The notes: a model not told the origin generated them from the letters alone. Positions 1 through 7,817 are shown, counted from the first letter of the stretch. The stretch: 11,411 nt of DNA from Desulfobulbaceae bacterium (GCA_030599175.1 JAUVON010000054.1:1-11411), one strand, 5' to 3'. Numbers and translations: made by a program.

Positions 1-59
1 AGAAAACTGCTGAGCGTATACAGCATATGCTGAAGAGAGGCAAACCTCTTCGTAATTAA
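1..59 (+). CDS. fadN: C-terminal tail of a FadN-type 3-hydroxyacyl-CoA dehydrogenase/enoyl-CoA hydratase (partial)
   Basis: The gene enters from the left edge; only the last 18 full codons (reading from base 3) and a TAA stop are present. The tail reads KTAERIQHMLKRGKPLRN. From memory of the family, a C-terminus of the form 'RIxHMLKxGKPLRN' is typical of the roughly 790-residue bifunctional FadN-type proteins, which hydrate enoyl-CoA and oxidise the 3-hydroxyacyl-CoA with NAD+. The next two genes are a FadA-type thiolase and a FadE-type acyl-CoA dehydrogenase, the order of the Bacillus subtilis fadNAE operon, which supports the call. Without this gene the beta-oxidation cycle encoded here would lack its two middle steps. 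The call rests on a short tail plus context; other frames across these bases are also partly open, so confidence is moderate. Confidence 0.6.
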   Translation, partial: KTAERIQHMLKRGKPLRN

Positions 60-115
60 CTCTTTGTTGGACACTGATTAGTATCATATCACACCTAGAA
101 TAATGTGTAACAAAC

Positions 116-189
116 CGTCATTCCCGCGTAGGCGGGAATCCAGTGTTACAGCAAGGGCCTCCTGGATTCCCGCCTGCGCGGGAATGACG
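116..189. repeat. Nested inverted-repeat element (dRS3-like arms)
   Basis: Two 28-base arms at 116-143 and 162-189 are inverted copies differing at a single base, separated by an 18-base loop. Each arm contains its own smaller palindrome of the form ATTCCC-N8-GGGAAT (120-139 and 166-185). That core pattern matches the dRS3 repeat unit described in Neisseria and similar units scattered between genes in many other bacteria. The element lies in the gap between the fadN-like tail and the thiolase, so a transcript crossing it could form a strong hairpin. No T-run follows it, so it is not a canonical terminator. It is probably a dispersed, non-coding mobile or miniature repeat present elsewhere in the genome. 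Confidence 0.8.
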
Positions 190-256
190 CGAGTGCGATA
201 TTCCAGGCGTGAAGCGACACTAGTTACAAAAAAAGTAGCCTCTTGGGAGGAATGAT

Positions 257-1429
257 ATGAAAAAAGCATATATTCTGGCAAGTTATAGAACCCCTGGTTG
301 CCGGGCAAATAAGGGAAAGTTTAAAGATATGCGGCCGGATGATCTTGCGGCCTTAGCTATTAAAGGACTGGTTGAACGCACGGAAGTAGATCCCGCATCT
401 ATCGAGGATGTGTATATGGGCTGCGCTTTTCCGGAAGCTGAACAGGGCATGAATGTGGGCAGAGTTGCCTCATTGAAGGCCGGGTTGCCGGTAGAAGTTC
501 CGGGTCAGACCATCAACAGGTTCTGCTCCTCTGGTCTGCAGACGATAGCAACAGCGGCGGAACGTGTGATGGCCGGTTTTGCTGACTGTATTGTCGCGGG
601 TGGTGTTGAGTCGATGTCCTGTGTACCCCTTGGCGGTTTGAAATACAGTGCCAACCCTTCCATTATGGTTGATTGGCCGGAAGCCTTTGCCTCCATGGGG
701 GTTACAGCTGAGCTGGTTGCTGAGAAATATGGTATCGACCGTACCATGATGGACATCTTTGCAGCGGCAAGCAATACAAAAGCTGCAGCAGCGATTGAAG
801 CCGGCAGATTTGCTGACGAGATTATTCCCGTAGAGATTGAAAAAGATGTTCTGGCAGGCGGCAAAATCAAAAGAGAAAAAGAGCTGGTCACTGTAGATGA
901 CGGGGTGAGAGCCGGAACAACTCCGGAGGGACTTGGAAAACTCCGCCCGGCATTTAAAATCGGGGGTCCGGTAACAGCGGGAAACTCCTCTCAACTGACT
1001 GACGGGGCTGCCGTTGCCATGGTGGTATCAGAAGAGTATCTGCAAAAGATCGGTAAAGACCCTTTCGCCAGGTTTCTCGCCTTTGCTGTAAAAGGGGTAG
1101 CTCCTGAGTTGATGGGGATTGGTCCTATAGAGGCTATTCCTGCAGTACTCAAACTGGCCGGACTTCAGCAGCAGGATATCGATCTTATCGAACTTAATGA
1201 AGCCTTTGCAGCCCAGGCCCTGGCGGTCATCAAGACCCTTGGTCTTAATAAAGATATCATTAACGTTAATGGTGGGGCAATTGCTCTTGGTCATCCCCTC
1301 GGATGCACAGGTGCGAAATTGACCACTACTCTGCTCCATGAGATGGGGCGGCGTGATCTTAAGTATGGTTTGGTTTCTATGTGTATTGGCGGTGGGATGG
1401 GGGCAGCAGGACTATTTGAGAAGCTCTAG
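257..1429 (+). CDS. fadA: Degradative thiolase (acetyl-CoA C-acyltransferase)
   Basis: This 390-residue protein is a full-length thiolase. It carries out the last step of beta-oxidation, cleaving 3-ketoacyl-CoA with CoA to give acetyl-CoA and a shortened acyl-CoA in the cytoplasm. The nucleophilic cysteine is C90 in NRFCSSGLQ, a wording typical of degradative thiolases; biosynthetic acetoacetyl-CoA thiolases more often have NQLCGSGL. The GHP motif supplies H346 ([11 protein letters not shown]), and the second active-site cysteine is C376 ([10 protein letters not shown]). Length and motif positions match the family. The ATG at 257 is preceded by a strong ribosome site, GGGAGGA at 245-251. The gene follows the fadN-like tail and precedes a fadE-like dehydrogenase 73 bases downstream, which supports chain-shortening beta-oxidation over a purely synthetic role. 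Chain-length preference cannot be read from the sequence. Confidence 0.95.
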   Translation: MKKAYILASYRTPGCRANKGKFKDMRPDDLAALAIKGLVERTEVDPASIEDVYMGCAFPEAEQGMNVGRVASLKAGLPVEVPGQTINRFCSSGLQTIATAAERVMAGFADCIVAGGVESMSCVPLGGLKYSANPSIMVDWPEAFASMGVTAELVAEKYGIDRTMMDIFAAASNTKAAAAIEAGRFADEIIPVEIEKDVLAGGKIKREKELVTVDDGVRAGTTPEGLGKLRPAFKIGGPVTAGNSSQLTDGAAVAMVVSEEYLQKIGKDPFARFLAFAVKGVAPELMGIGPIEAIPAVLKLAGLQQQDIDLIELNEAFAAQALAVIKTLGLNKDIINVNGGAIALGHPLGCTGAKLTTTLLHEMGRRDLKYGLVSMCIGGGMGAAGLFEKL

Positions 1430-1502
1430 TCTGTTAGGCTGATGGCTGCTAGCAAAAGCTGATTTTTACAAACAATTTTCATAACCGATAGAGGTAAATA
1501 TA

Positions 1503-3281
1503 GTGGCTGAAAAATTACTTAAGGGTGGGGAATTCCTGATTGTGGAAACCCCCTGCGAAGATGTTTTCACTCCCGAGGATTTTACCGATGAACACAAACA
1601 GATGGCAGAGACCACGACTCAGTTTGTAGAAAACGAGATTCTTCCCCATGTTGAAGAGATCGATAAACAGAATTTTGATTTGGTTGTGGAGGGTATGACA
1701 AAAGCCGGTGAACTCGGCCTGCTGATGATGGATGCTCCCGAAGAATATGGCGGTCTGGAGCTTGATAAGGCCTCAGGGATGCTGGTCAGTGAGAAAATTT
1801 CCGGTAGTGGATCTTTCGCTGTAGCTTTTACCTGTCACGTTGGCATTGGTACTTTGCCTTTGATCTATTACGGTACCTCGGAGCAGAAAGAACAATATCT
1901 AGAAAAACTTATCTCCGGCGAGTGGATCTCGGCATACTGTTTGACGGAACCAGGATCGGGAAGTGATGCTCTGGGTGCCCAGGCCAGTGCTGTCCTGTCG
2001 GAAGATGGTAAACACTATATTTTAAACGGTACCAAGCAGTTTATAACCAATGGTGGTTTCGCTGAACTGTTTACAGTTTTTGCCAAGATTGATAAAGAGC
2101 ACTTTACCGCCTTTCTGGTAGAGAAATCCTATGAGGGATTGATCGTCGGGCCAGAAGAAAAAAAACTTGGCATTAAAGGGTCTTCCACCACCCAGATCAT
2201 TCTTGATAATTGTAAAGTCCCGGTGGAAAATCTGCTTGGTGAGAAAGGAAAAGGCCATAAAATTGCCTTTAACGTTCTCAATATTGGCCGCTTTAAGCTT
2301 GGTGCCGGCGTTACCGGGGCTGCAAAAAGTGCGTTGGTGGATGGAATTAAATATGCTAACGAACGTAAGCAGTTTAACACCCCTATTGCAAAGTTTGGGG
2401 CGATTTCCGAGAAGATTGCCGATTTAACTACTGAAATTTTTGCGTCGGAATCACTGGTCTATCGTCTTGCCGGTCTCCTTGACGATAAATTGGCCACCAT
2501 CGAAAAGGGTATTGATAACTATTACGAGGAGTATCTTAAAGGGATCGAAGAATATGCTCCCGAGTGCGCTATCTCAAAAGTATTCTGCAGTGAGATCCTG
2601 GCACATACTGTTGACGAGGTACTGCAGATCTTTGGTGGGTACGGATTTGTCAGCGATTATCCGGCTGAGCGGTACTATCGTGATGAACGTATCAACAGAA
2701 TTTTTGAAGGTACCAATGAGATTAACCGCCTTCTCATTCCCGGTATGATTCTTCGAAAGTCGATGAAAGGGGAATTGCCATTGCAGGCGGAGGCAATGAA
2801 GGCTTTTGAAGCTCTTATGACACCGGGTTTTGAGGAGCTCGATGATGAGATTCTCTTTGTCCATGAGAAGGAATTGATTAAAAATCTTAAAACCCTCTTT
2901 CTTATTCTGGCCGGCGCCGGTGTACAGAAACATATGGATAAACTGGCAAATGAACAGGAAATTCTCCTGACGGCTGCTGATGTAGCCATTCAGATTTATG
3001 CTCTTGAAAGTACAGTTCTTCGTGCAGAGAAGAATTTTTCCAAGGTGTCTGAACGTAAGCAGGGGATATTGAAAGCTGTTGTAAAGGTTTGTTCCTTTCA
3101 GGCAACTGAGATTGCAGGTACTGCAGCGAAAAAGGGTGCTTTTTATGTTGAAGAGGGTGATACTTTGACTATGATCCTCTCCGGTATAAGACGTTTTGCC
3201 AAGTATGATGCCACCGGTCTTCTGGTCGCAAAACGACTGTTGGCAAAGGCAGCCTGTGAGGAAGAAAAGTATATCTTTTAA
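1503..3281 (+). CDS. fadE: Acyl-CoA dehydrogenase, long FadE (YusJ)-type
   Basis: This 592-residue flavoprotein oxidises acyl-CoA to trans-2-enoyl-CoA, the first step of the beta-oxidation spiral, normally passing electrons to electron-transfer flavoprotein. The N-terminal 'FTPEDFTDEHKQMAE' segment starts the helical domain. AYCLTEPGSGSD (144-155) is the flavin/substrate-binding strand, QIFGGYG (375-381) the usual C-terminal flavin motif, and E402 in IFEGTNEINR the expected catalytic base. About 170 further residues form an extra helical C-terminal region, as in very-long-chain and Bacillus FadE-type enzymes (about 590 residues) and unlike 380-residue short-chain enzymes. The start is GTG at 1503, supported by AGAGGT at 1490-1495. 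The stop codon overlaps the next ATG by one base (TAATG), so translation of the hydrolase downstream is likely coupled. A long-chain substrate is likely but inferred. Confidence 0.95.
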   Translation: MAEKLLKGGEFLIVETPCEDVFTPEDFTDEHKQMAETTTQFVENEILPHVEEIDKQNFDLVVEGMTKAGELGLLMMDAPEEYGGLELDKASGMLVSEKISGSGSFAVAFTCHVGIGTLPLIYYGTSEQKEQYLEKLISGEWISAYCLTEPGSGSDALGAQASAVLSEDGKHYILNGTKQFITNGGFAELFTVFAKIDKEHFTAFLVEKSYEGLIVGPEEKKLGIKGSSTTQIILDNCKVPVENLLGEKGKGHKIAFNVLNIGRFKLGAGVTGAAKSALVDGIKYANERKQFNTPIAKFGAISEKIADLTTEIFASESLVYRLAGLLDDKLATIEKGIDNYYEEYLKGIEEYAPECAISKVFCSEILAHTVDEVLQIFGGYGFVSDYPAERYYRDERINRIFEGTNEINRLLIPGMILRKSMKGELPLQAEAMKAFEALMTPGFEELDDEILFVHEKELIKNLKTLFLILAGAGVQKHMDKLANEQEILLTAADVAIQIYALESTVLRAEKNFSKVSERKQGILKAVVKVCSFQATEIAGTAAKKGAFYVEEGDTLTMILSGIRRFAKYDATGLLVAKRLLAKAACEEEKYIF

Positions 3282-4285
3282 TGATACCTACCCAGCATAC
3301 TATCAATACCCCATACATCATCGGCCAGGTTCACTGTTATACAGCTGAACTTGGTGGTGATCTTGTTCTCTTTGATACCGGGCCTCCCACGCTTGAGGCC
3401 AAGCAGTTTCTGCAAAAGAATGTCGATCTGGAACGGCTGAAGCATGTGGTAATCACACACTGTCATATCGACCATTATGGACAGGCTGCCTGGCTCGGTC
3501 AGAACAGTGATGCAGCCATTTATCTGCCTGAAAAAGATTGCCTGAAAATTGATAACCATGGCGATCGGATGAAACAGATGCATCATCTGCTTGTCGAACT
3601 GGGATTTGGGCAGGAGTACCTCGACCGGTTATGGAAAATTTTTGACAGTGGGGCAATCTTTCCTCCTTTTCCTGAGAGGTACTTCCCCGCAGAAAGTCAC
3701 CTTCCTGATCGCCTTGGAATTGAGGTAACTCCTTGCCCGGGCCATTCCCAGAGTGATCTCGTTTTATCAGGTAAAGATTGGGCGATCACGGGAGATACAC
3801 TGTTGCGTGGAGTTTTTCAGGCGCCGGTTCTTGATGTAGACCTGGAGACCGGTGGCCGGTTTAAGAACTATAAAGCCTATTGCAGAACTCTTCGCAAACT
3901 TGGCGCTTTGCGCTCAAAAACAATTCTGCCGGGACATCGGCAGACTATCAAGAGTGTCGATGCAACACTACTTTTCTATGTTTCCAAGATGCTTTCCAGA
4001 GTAAGGCGTTTGCATCCTTACAGGGGTGAAGATAATCTGTTTTTGATTATTGAAGATCTTCTCGAGGGATGTATATATGATGTCTTTCATATTTATCTGA
4101 AGGTTTCGGAACTACTCTTTATGAAAGACTTTTTAAGGCAGCCGGAGATTCTTCGGGATTCCCTTGAATCAATCGGCCTTTTTAAAGAAGTTTCCTCATC
4201 CTACCATAAGGCTACTGGTACCATGTCTCCTTTTACCGGACAGGTAGCATTGGCACAGGAAAAGCAAAGCAATGAACAGTTCTGA
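3281..4285 (+). CDS. Metallo-beta-lactamase-fold hydrolase
   Basis: This 334-residue protein has the complete metal-binding set of the superfamily: H60-x-H62-x-D64-H65 in THCHIDHYGQ, then H155 (PCPGHSQSD), D172 (ITGDT) and H219 (LPGHR). These would bind two metal ions, usually zinc or iron, and activate water. About 110 residues after the core form a mostly helical C-terminal region, as in glyoxalase II-like and LACTB2-like hydrolases. The substrate is unknown. Its position directly after an acyl-CoA dehydrogenase (one-base overlap) and before a hotdog-fold protein (14-base overlap) suggests a thioester, such as an acyl-CoA that must be released, but this is inference. No signal peptide is seen, so it is probably cytoplasmic. 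The fold is certain, the function is not. Confidence 0.9.
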   Translation: MIPTQHTINTPYIIGQVHCYTAELGGDLVLFDTGPPTLEAKQFLQKNVDLERLKHVVITHCHIDHYGQAAWLGQNSDAAIYLPEKDCLKIDNHGDRMKQMHHLLVELGFGQEYLDRLWKIFDSGAIFPPFPERYFPAESHLPDRLGIEVTPCPGHSQSDLVLSGKDWAITGDTLLRGVFQAPVLDVDLETGGRFKNYKAYCRTLRKLGALRSKTILPGHRQTIKSVDATLLFYVSKMLSRVRRLHPYRGEDNLFLIIEDLLEGCIYDVFHIYLKVSELLFMKDFLRQPEILRDSLESIGLFKEVSSSYHKATGTMSPFTGQVALAQEKQSNEQF

Positions 4286-4790
4286 CCTTCTTTCACGATT
4301 GGCCAAAAGGGCAAAGATCTCCGGATTCTGGCTCCGGATGCTCAACGTTCTCCTTGGCAGGGTGGTGCCGTTTAACCGGCCTCATCGCTTTAAAATTGTT
4401 GAAATCGATGACAACCTGGTACGCACCGCAGCACCTTATCGCAGGAGTAATCACAATCATATCCGTGGTATTCATGCCTGTGCTCTGGCTACGGTTGCTG
4501 AGTTTTCTGCAGGGTTTCTGCTGATGCAGAATTTTACACCTGCTGAATACCGGCTGATTATGTCCAGGATGGATATTGAATATAAATATCAGGCAAAAAA
4601 GAGGGTGGTTTCAGAGAGTCGCCTGAGTCATGAACAGATAGAGCGTGATATATTAAAGCCACTGGAAACGGCATCATCGGTTGACATTAAAATGAGAAGT
4701 GATGTTGTCGATGAAGGGGGAGATCTGGTTGCAGTTGCCCATACGTTCTGGCAGATTAAGCGGTGGGATGAGGTTCGGACCAAGTTATGA
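4272..4790 (+). CDS. DUF4442 hotdog-fold protein, possible acyl-CoA thioesterase
   Basis: This 172-residue protein resembles the DUF4442 group of hotdog-fold proteins, related to PaaI-type thioesterases. Recognisable pieces are the 'PFNRPHRFKI' strand near residues 33-42, the 'PYRRSNHNHIRGIHACALATVAE' stretch near residues 55-77 that would form the central hotdog helix, and a C-terminal strand with AHTFWQIK. The N-HIRGIHACALATVAE segment is where hotdog thioesterases place active-site residues; here it offers N62, H63 and H68. The ATG at 4272 overlaps the end of the hydrolase gene by 14 bases and has AGGA 11 bases upstream, so the two are probably translated together. A role in hydrolysing surplus or dead-end acyl-CoA during beta-oxidation fits the context but is not shown. 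A non-catalytic acyl-CoA-binding role is possible. Confidence 0.8.
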   Translation: MNSSDLLSRLAKRAKISGFWLRMLNVLLGRVVPFNRPHRFKIVEIDDNLVRTAAPYRRSNHNHIRGIHACALATVAEFSAGFLLMQNFTPAEYRLIMSRMDIEYKYQAKKRVVSESRLSHEQIERDILKPLETASSVDIKMRSDVVDEGGDLVAVAHTFWQIKRWDEVRTKL

Positions 4791-4814
4791 AGAGCGATAT
4801 TTCCCAAAAGTTAC

Positions 4815-4819
4815 AGGAG
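4815..4819 (+). promoter_or_regulatory. Ribosome binding site fixing the start of the Fe-S gene
   Basis: AGGAG lies five bases before the ATG at 4825. It selects this start over an in-frame ATG at 4699 that lies inside the DUF4442 gene and would add 42 residues of unlikely composition. Confidence 0.8.
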
Positions 4820-4824
4820 TAAAG

Positions 4825-6003
4825 ATGGGTCATCACCTCGCTACCAAAAACAGTATCGTACCTCTTATTGATCGGTTGAATAAATATCCGATAGGTCTGG
4901 CGGACAATGACAAACTGCGGCAGATTCTGGCTATTCTGTTTTCCGAGGATGAGGCCTTTATTGCCTCCCGGTTTCCCCTTGAAGAGGCCACACTGGAAGA
5001 GCTTGTTCGAGCCACCGGCTGGACAAATGAAAGACTGAAGGTAACGCTTGATGAAATGGCGGATAAAGGTTTGGTCATGGATATGACCTACAGTGGCAAA
5101 ACCTTTTATCTCCTGATGCCGGGGTTGATTGGTTTTTTCGAATTCAGTTTTATGAAACAGCGTCAGGACCTGCCTGTGGCTGAACTGGCCCAACTGATGC
5201 ATGAATATCTTCTGGGTGATCCGAATCAGGCGATGGGGAAGGAGTTTTTTTCCAGTAAAACACCTCTTACCCGTTCCCTCGTCTACGAGGAACATATTCC
5301 TGTAAGTTCAAATATAGCAACCTATGAGAGTGCCAGAGAAATAATCAAGAGTGCAAGTTACGGTGCCATCGGCATGTGTTACTGCCGCCATAAAAAAGAG
5401 CATTTGCATCAAACCTGTGACAAAGATGCACCGACTAAAGAAATCTGCATTTCTCTGGGAACCGCCGCAAAATTTATGGTGAGGCGTGGTTTTGCAGAAA
5501 AGAGAACCAGGGAAGAACTGCTGGTAATCCTTGCAAAGGCGCGGGATCTGAATCTGACCCATATCACCGATAACATCCGCTATAAACCTTCATTTATCTG
5601 TAACTGCTGCTCCTGTTGTTGTGAACTGCTGGGGGGAGTAATCCAGGGTTTTCCCATGGGGGTTGCCAAGACCAATTTTACTTTGCAGATAGATCTGGAG
5701 AGCTGTATCGGCTGCGGTCTCTGTAAAAAAAGTTGCAATGTTGTTGCCCTGGAACTTGTCGGCACTTCAAATGGAAAATCGAAAAAAAGAATGACGGTTA
5801 ACGTCGACAATTGTCTGGGCTGTGGTGCCTGTATTACCGCTTGTCCGACCCGGTCGCTATCCCTGATCCCCATGCAGCGGTCTGATCCTCCAGGGAAAAA
5901 AAGAGACCTCTTCAAACAGATTCTCAAAGAGAAAAAACGTCTCACCCCGTTTGTGATAAGCGGAGTGAAGAAGAAATTGCGTCGTGCGCTGAGGATCGGT
6001 TAG
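4825..6003 (+). CDS. 4Fe-4S ferredoxin-type protein with winged-helix-like N-terminus
   Basis: This 392-residue protein has three recognisable parts. Residues ~25-110 look like a winged helix (helices around LEELVRATGWTNERLKVTLDEM, then a short hairpin). The middle carries two cysteine clusters: C185, C187, C198 and C208, starting at CYCRHKKEH, and C259, C261, C262, C264, C265 and C266 in FICNCCSCCCE. The C-terminus is a two-cluster ferredoxin: C294/C297/C300/C304 (CIGCGLCKKSC) and C330/C333/C336/C340 (CLGCGACITAC). The same arrangement is found in an uncharacterised Fe-S protein family in sulfate reducers and related bacteria (recalled, not searched). It lies 34 bases after the DUF4442 gene, so it is probably in the same transcript. 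It may carry electrons to or from the acyl-CoA dehydrogenase pathway, or sense redox state through the winged helix; both are inferences. The tail is strongly basic. Confidence 0.88.
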   Translation: MGHHLATKNSIVPLIDRLNKYPIGLADNDKLRQILAILFSEDEAFIASRFPLEEATLEELVRATGWTNERLKVTLDEMADKGLVMDMTYSGKTFYLLMPGLIGFFEFSFMKQRQDLPVAELAQLMHEYLLGDPNQAMGKEFFSSKTPLTRSLVYEEHIPVSSNIATYESAREIIKSASYGAIGMCYCRHKKEHLHQTCDKDAPTKEICISLGTAAKFMVRRGFAEKRTREELLVILAKARDLNLTHITDNIRYKPSFICNCCSCCCELLGGVIQGFPMGVAKTNFTLQIDLESCIGCGLCKKSCNVVALELVGTSNGKSKKRMTVNVDNCLGCGACITACPTRSLSLIPMQRSDPPGKKRDLFKQILKEKKRLTPFVISGVKKKLRRALRIG

Positions 6004-6064
6004 GTAAACTTCCTTATGACAGAAAAGGTCTCTTTTTCCTGAATCAGGTTGTTCGGTGTGCTGA

Positions 6065-6104
6065 TTGACAGCTTTGAAAACAGTTGCGATGATCCTTTTA
6101 TACT
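6065..6104 (+). promoter_or_regulatory. Probable sigma70-type promoter for the acyl-CoA ligase
   Basis: A perfect TTGACA (6065-6070) stands 17 bases before GATGAT (6088-6093, four of six matches to TATAAT). An overlapping alternative is TTGAAA (6074-6079) with a 19-base spacer to TATACT (6099-6104). Either would start transcription near 6100-6111, just upstream of the palindrome at 6120-6133. It sits in the only sizeable gap between the Fe-S gene and the ligase. Two competing readings keep confidence modest. Confidence 0.45.
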
Positions 6105-6119
6105 GTTAGGTTGTTTCCG

Positions 6120-6133
6120 ACTGAGCGCTCAGT
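6120..6133. promoter_or_regulatory. Perfect 14-base palindrome, likely repressor operator (TetR-like)
   Basis: ACTGAGCGCTCAGT is a perfect inverted repeat with no spacer. It lies downstream of the predicted -10 region and 34 bases upstream of the ligase start, where a bound repressor would block transcription. Short, perfect palindromes of the ACTGA..TCAGT type are typical operators of TetR-family regulators, several of which control fatty-acid degradation genes and respond to acyl-CoA. The regulator itself is not in the window. No second full copy was seen in the other intergenic regions. Confidence 0.55.
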
Positions 6134-6155
6134 AATATTTATAACCTACCCTGAA

Positions 6156-6160
6156 AGGAG
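6156..6160 (+). promoter_or_regulatory. Ribosome binding site fixing the start of the acyl-CoA ligase
   Basis: AGGAG lies seven bases before the ATG at 6168. It selects this start over an in-frame TTG at 6111, which would put the palindromic operator inside the coding region. Confidence 0.8.
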
Positions 6161-6167
6161 AGATCCG

Positions 6168-7769
6168 ATGCCAATTTCCAGTGTAAACAAGAGTATTCTT
6201 ACCCCAGTGGAATTTCTTACCAGAAGTGCTTTTGTTTATCCCGACAAGACTGCAGTTATTCATGGAGAAAAACGATACACCTACAAAGAGTTTGCCGAAA
6301 GAGTCTATCGTCTTGCAAATGCACTTATAGAAAAAGGTGTTGGTAAAGGAGACAAGGTTGCTTTTCTCTGCCCTAACATACCGCCCATGCTTGAGGCACA
6401 TTATGCCGTACCGATGATCGGTGCCGCACTCGTCAGTGTTAACATACGCCTTGCCCCTGGTGAGGTTTCATATATTGTCGATCATTCGGATGCAAAATTT
6501 GTAGTGGTGGACAGTGAGTTTGCAACCCTGATAGAACCGGATCAACTGCCTAAAGTGAAAGATTTCGTCACCGTCTGCGATGTAAACGATACGAAAATTC
6601 TTGGGGGGGTGGAGTATGAGGAATTTCTTGCCACAGCCTCACCGGAACGACCTGTTTTAAAAATAGACTCCGAGGATCAGCTGCTGTCAATAAATTATAC
6701 AAGCGGCACCACCGGGCGGCCCAAAGGCGTCATGTACCACCATCGGGGAGCGTATCTCAATGCTATTGGCGAAGTCCTTGAATCGGGACTTACTGCCTCT
6801 TCAGTCTACCTCTGGACCCTGCCCATGTTCCACTGCAACGGCTGGTGTTTTACCTGGGGCGTTACGGCAGTGGGGGCAACCCATGTATGTCTGCGTGCGG
6901 TTGTTGCCGACGATATATATCGTTTGATTGATCAGGAGGAGGTATCCCATCTCTGTGCAGCTCCTACTGTACTTATTATGATGAGCACCTGGCCCAAAGC
7001 ATCAGAAGTAAAGATGAAGGGTACCCTCAATATTATGACTGCAGGTGCACCACCAGCGCCTACTATCATCCGCAATATGGAAGCAATCGGCGCTGAAATA
7101 ACACATACCTATGGTCTTACCGAGGTCTATGGGCCGCATAGCGTCTGTGCCTGGCAGCCAGGCTGGGAAAAGCTTTCCGAAGAGGAAAGGGCTACCGCGA
7201 AATCGAGGCAGGGGGTTCCCTTTATCACCACCCACTATATGGATGTAGTAGATCCTGAAACCATGGAACCTGTTGCAAGGGATGGTGTAGCCATAGGTGA
7301 AATTGTTATGCGCGGCAACAATGTCATGACCGGCTATTACAAAGATCCTGAGGCAACGGAGTTGGCCTTCAGCGGCGGTTGGTTTCACAGCGGGGATCTC
7401 GCTGTCATGCATGATGATGGCTATGTTGAGATAATGGACAGGAAAAAAGATATTATAATCAGTGGTGGCGAAAACATTTCAACAGTTGAGGTGGAAAATG
7501 TTATTTACAGACACCCTGACGTACTTGAGGTAGCGGTTGTCCCGGTACCGGATTCCAAATGGGGTGAGGTGCCAAAAGCTTTTATTGTACGAAAGGAGGG
7601 GACTGATCCTTCTCCCGAGGAAATCATCAATCACACCAGGGAACATCTGGCTCGATTTAAGGCTCCTAAATATGTGGAATTTGGCCAACTTCCCAAAACC
7701 GCAACCGGCAAAATACAGAAATTCAAATTGAGGGAAAAAGAGTGGAAGGGGAAAAAACGGATAAATTGA
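6168..7769 (+). CDS. Fatty-acyl-CoA ligase (AMP-forming, AlkK/FadD-like)
   Basis: This 533-residue adenylate-forming ligase activates a carboxylic acid with ATP and joins it to CoA, releasing AMP and pyrophosphate. Motifs in order: YTSGTTGRPKG (177-187), the phosphate-binding loop; LPMFHCNGWCFTW (218-230), typical of AlkK-like medium/long-chain and related acyl-activating enzymes; TYGLTE (314-319), the adenine-binding region; D410 in FHSGD and R425 in DRKKD for the ribose and hinge; and K515 in TATGKIQK, the catalytic lysine of the mobile C-terminal domain. All key residues are present, so the enzyme should be active. The ATG at 6168 is used. The gene follows the beta-oxidation operon by 164 bases and has its own apparent promoter and operator, so it may be controlled separately. 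A fatty acid substrate is inferred from the neighbours; chain length is unknown. Confidence 0.92.
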   Translation: MPISSVNKSILTPVEFLTRSAFVYPDKTAVIHGEKRYTYKEFAERVYRLANALIEKGVGKGDKVAFLCPNIPPMLEAHYAVPMIGAALVSVNIRLAPGEVSYIVDHSDAKFVVVDSEFATLIEPDQLPKVKDFVTVCDVNDTKILGGVEYEEFLATASPERPVLKIDSEDQLLSINYTSGTTGRPKGVMYHHRGAYLNAIGEVLESGLTASSVYLWTLPMFHCNGWCFTWGVTAVGATHVCLRAVVADDIYRLIDQEEVSHLCAAPTVLIMMSTWPKASEVKMKGTLNIMTAGAPPAPTIIRNMEAIGAEITHTYGLTEVYGPHSVCAWQPGWEKLSEEERATAKSRQGVPFITTHYMDVVDPETMEPVARDGVAIGEIVMRGNNVMTGYYKDPEATELAFSGGWFHSGDLAVMHDDGYVEIMDRKKDIIISGGENISTVEVENVIYRHPDVLEVAVVPVPDSKWGEVPKAFIVRKEGTDPSPEEIINHTREHLARFKAPKYVEFGQLPKTATGKIQKFKLREKEWKGKKRIN

Positions 7770-7817
7770 TTCTACGAGTTCTTAATCGAGAATTCATTTT
7801 ATCCGTAGCCGGGATAA

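Noticed and set aside
32..51. GAAGAG/CTCTTC inverted repeat as a terminator
   Set aside because: It lies inside the end of the fadN-like reading frame, and no T-run follows.
84..308. Minus-strand 74-codon open frame
   Set aside because: It runs through the inverted-repeat element and into the thiolase start; its composition is that of the repeat and it has no recognisable domain.
470..994. Long minus-strand open frame (174 codons) within the thiolase gene
   Set aside because: It is antisense to a gene with intact thiolase motifs, and its translation resembles no protein family.
4699..4824. Upstream in-frame start for the Fe-S gene
   Set aside because: It lies within the DUF4442 gene and lacks a ribosome site, whereas AGGAG precedes the ATG at 4825.
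4756..5295. Minus-strand open frame of 179 codons
   Set aside because: It is the antisense shadow of the Fe-S gene, with no recognisable motifs.
6038..6048. CCTGAATCAGG palindrome
   Set aside because: Five-base arms around a single base are too small for a terminator hairpin; it could be a binding site, but nothing else supports it.
6111..6167. TTG start extending the ligase by 19 residues
   Set aside because: The extension crosses the operator-like palindrome and has no ribosome site; the ATG at 6168 has AGGAG seven bases upstream.
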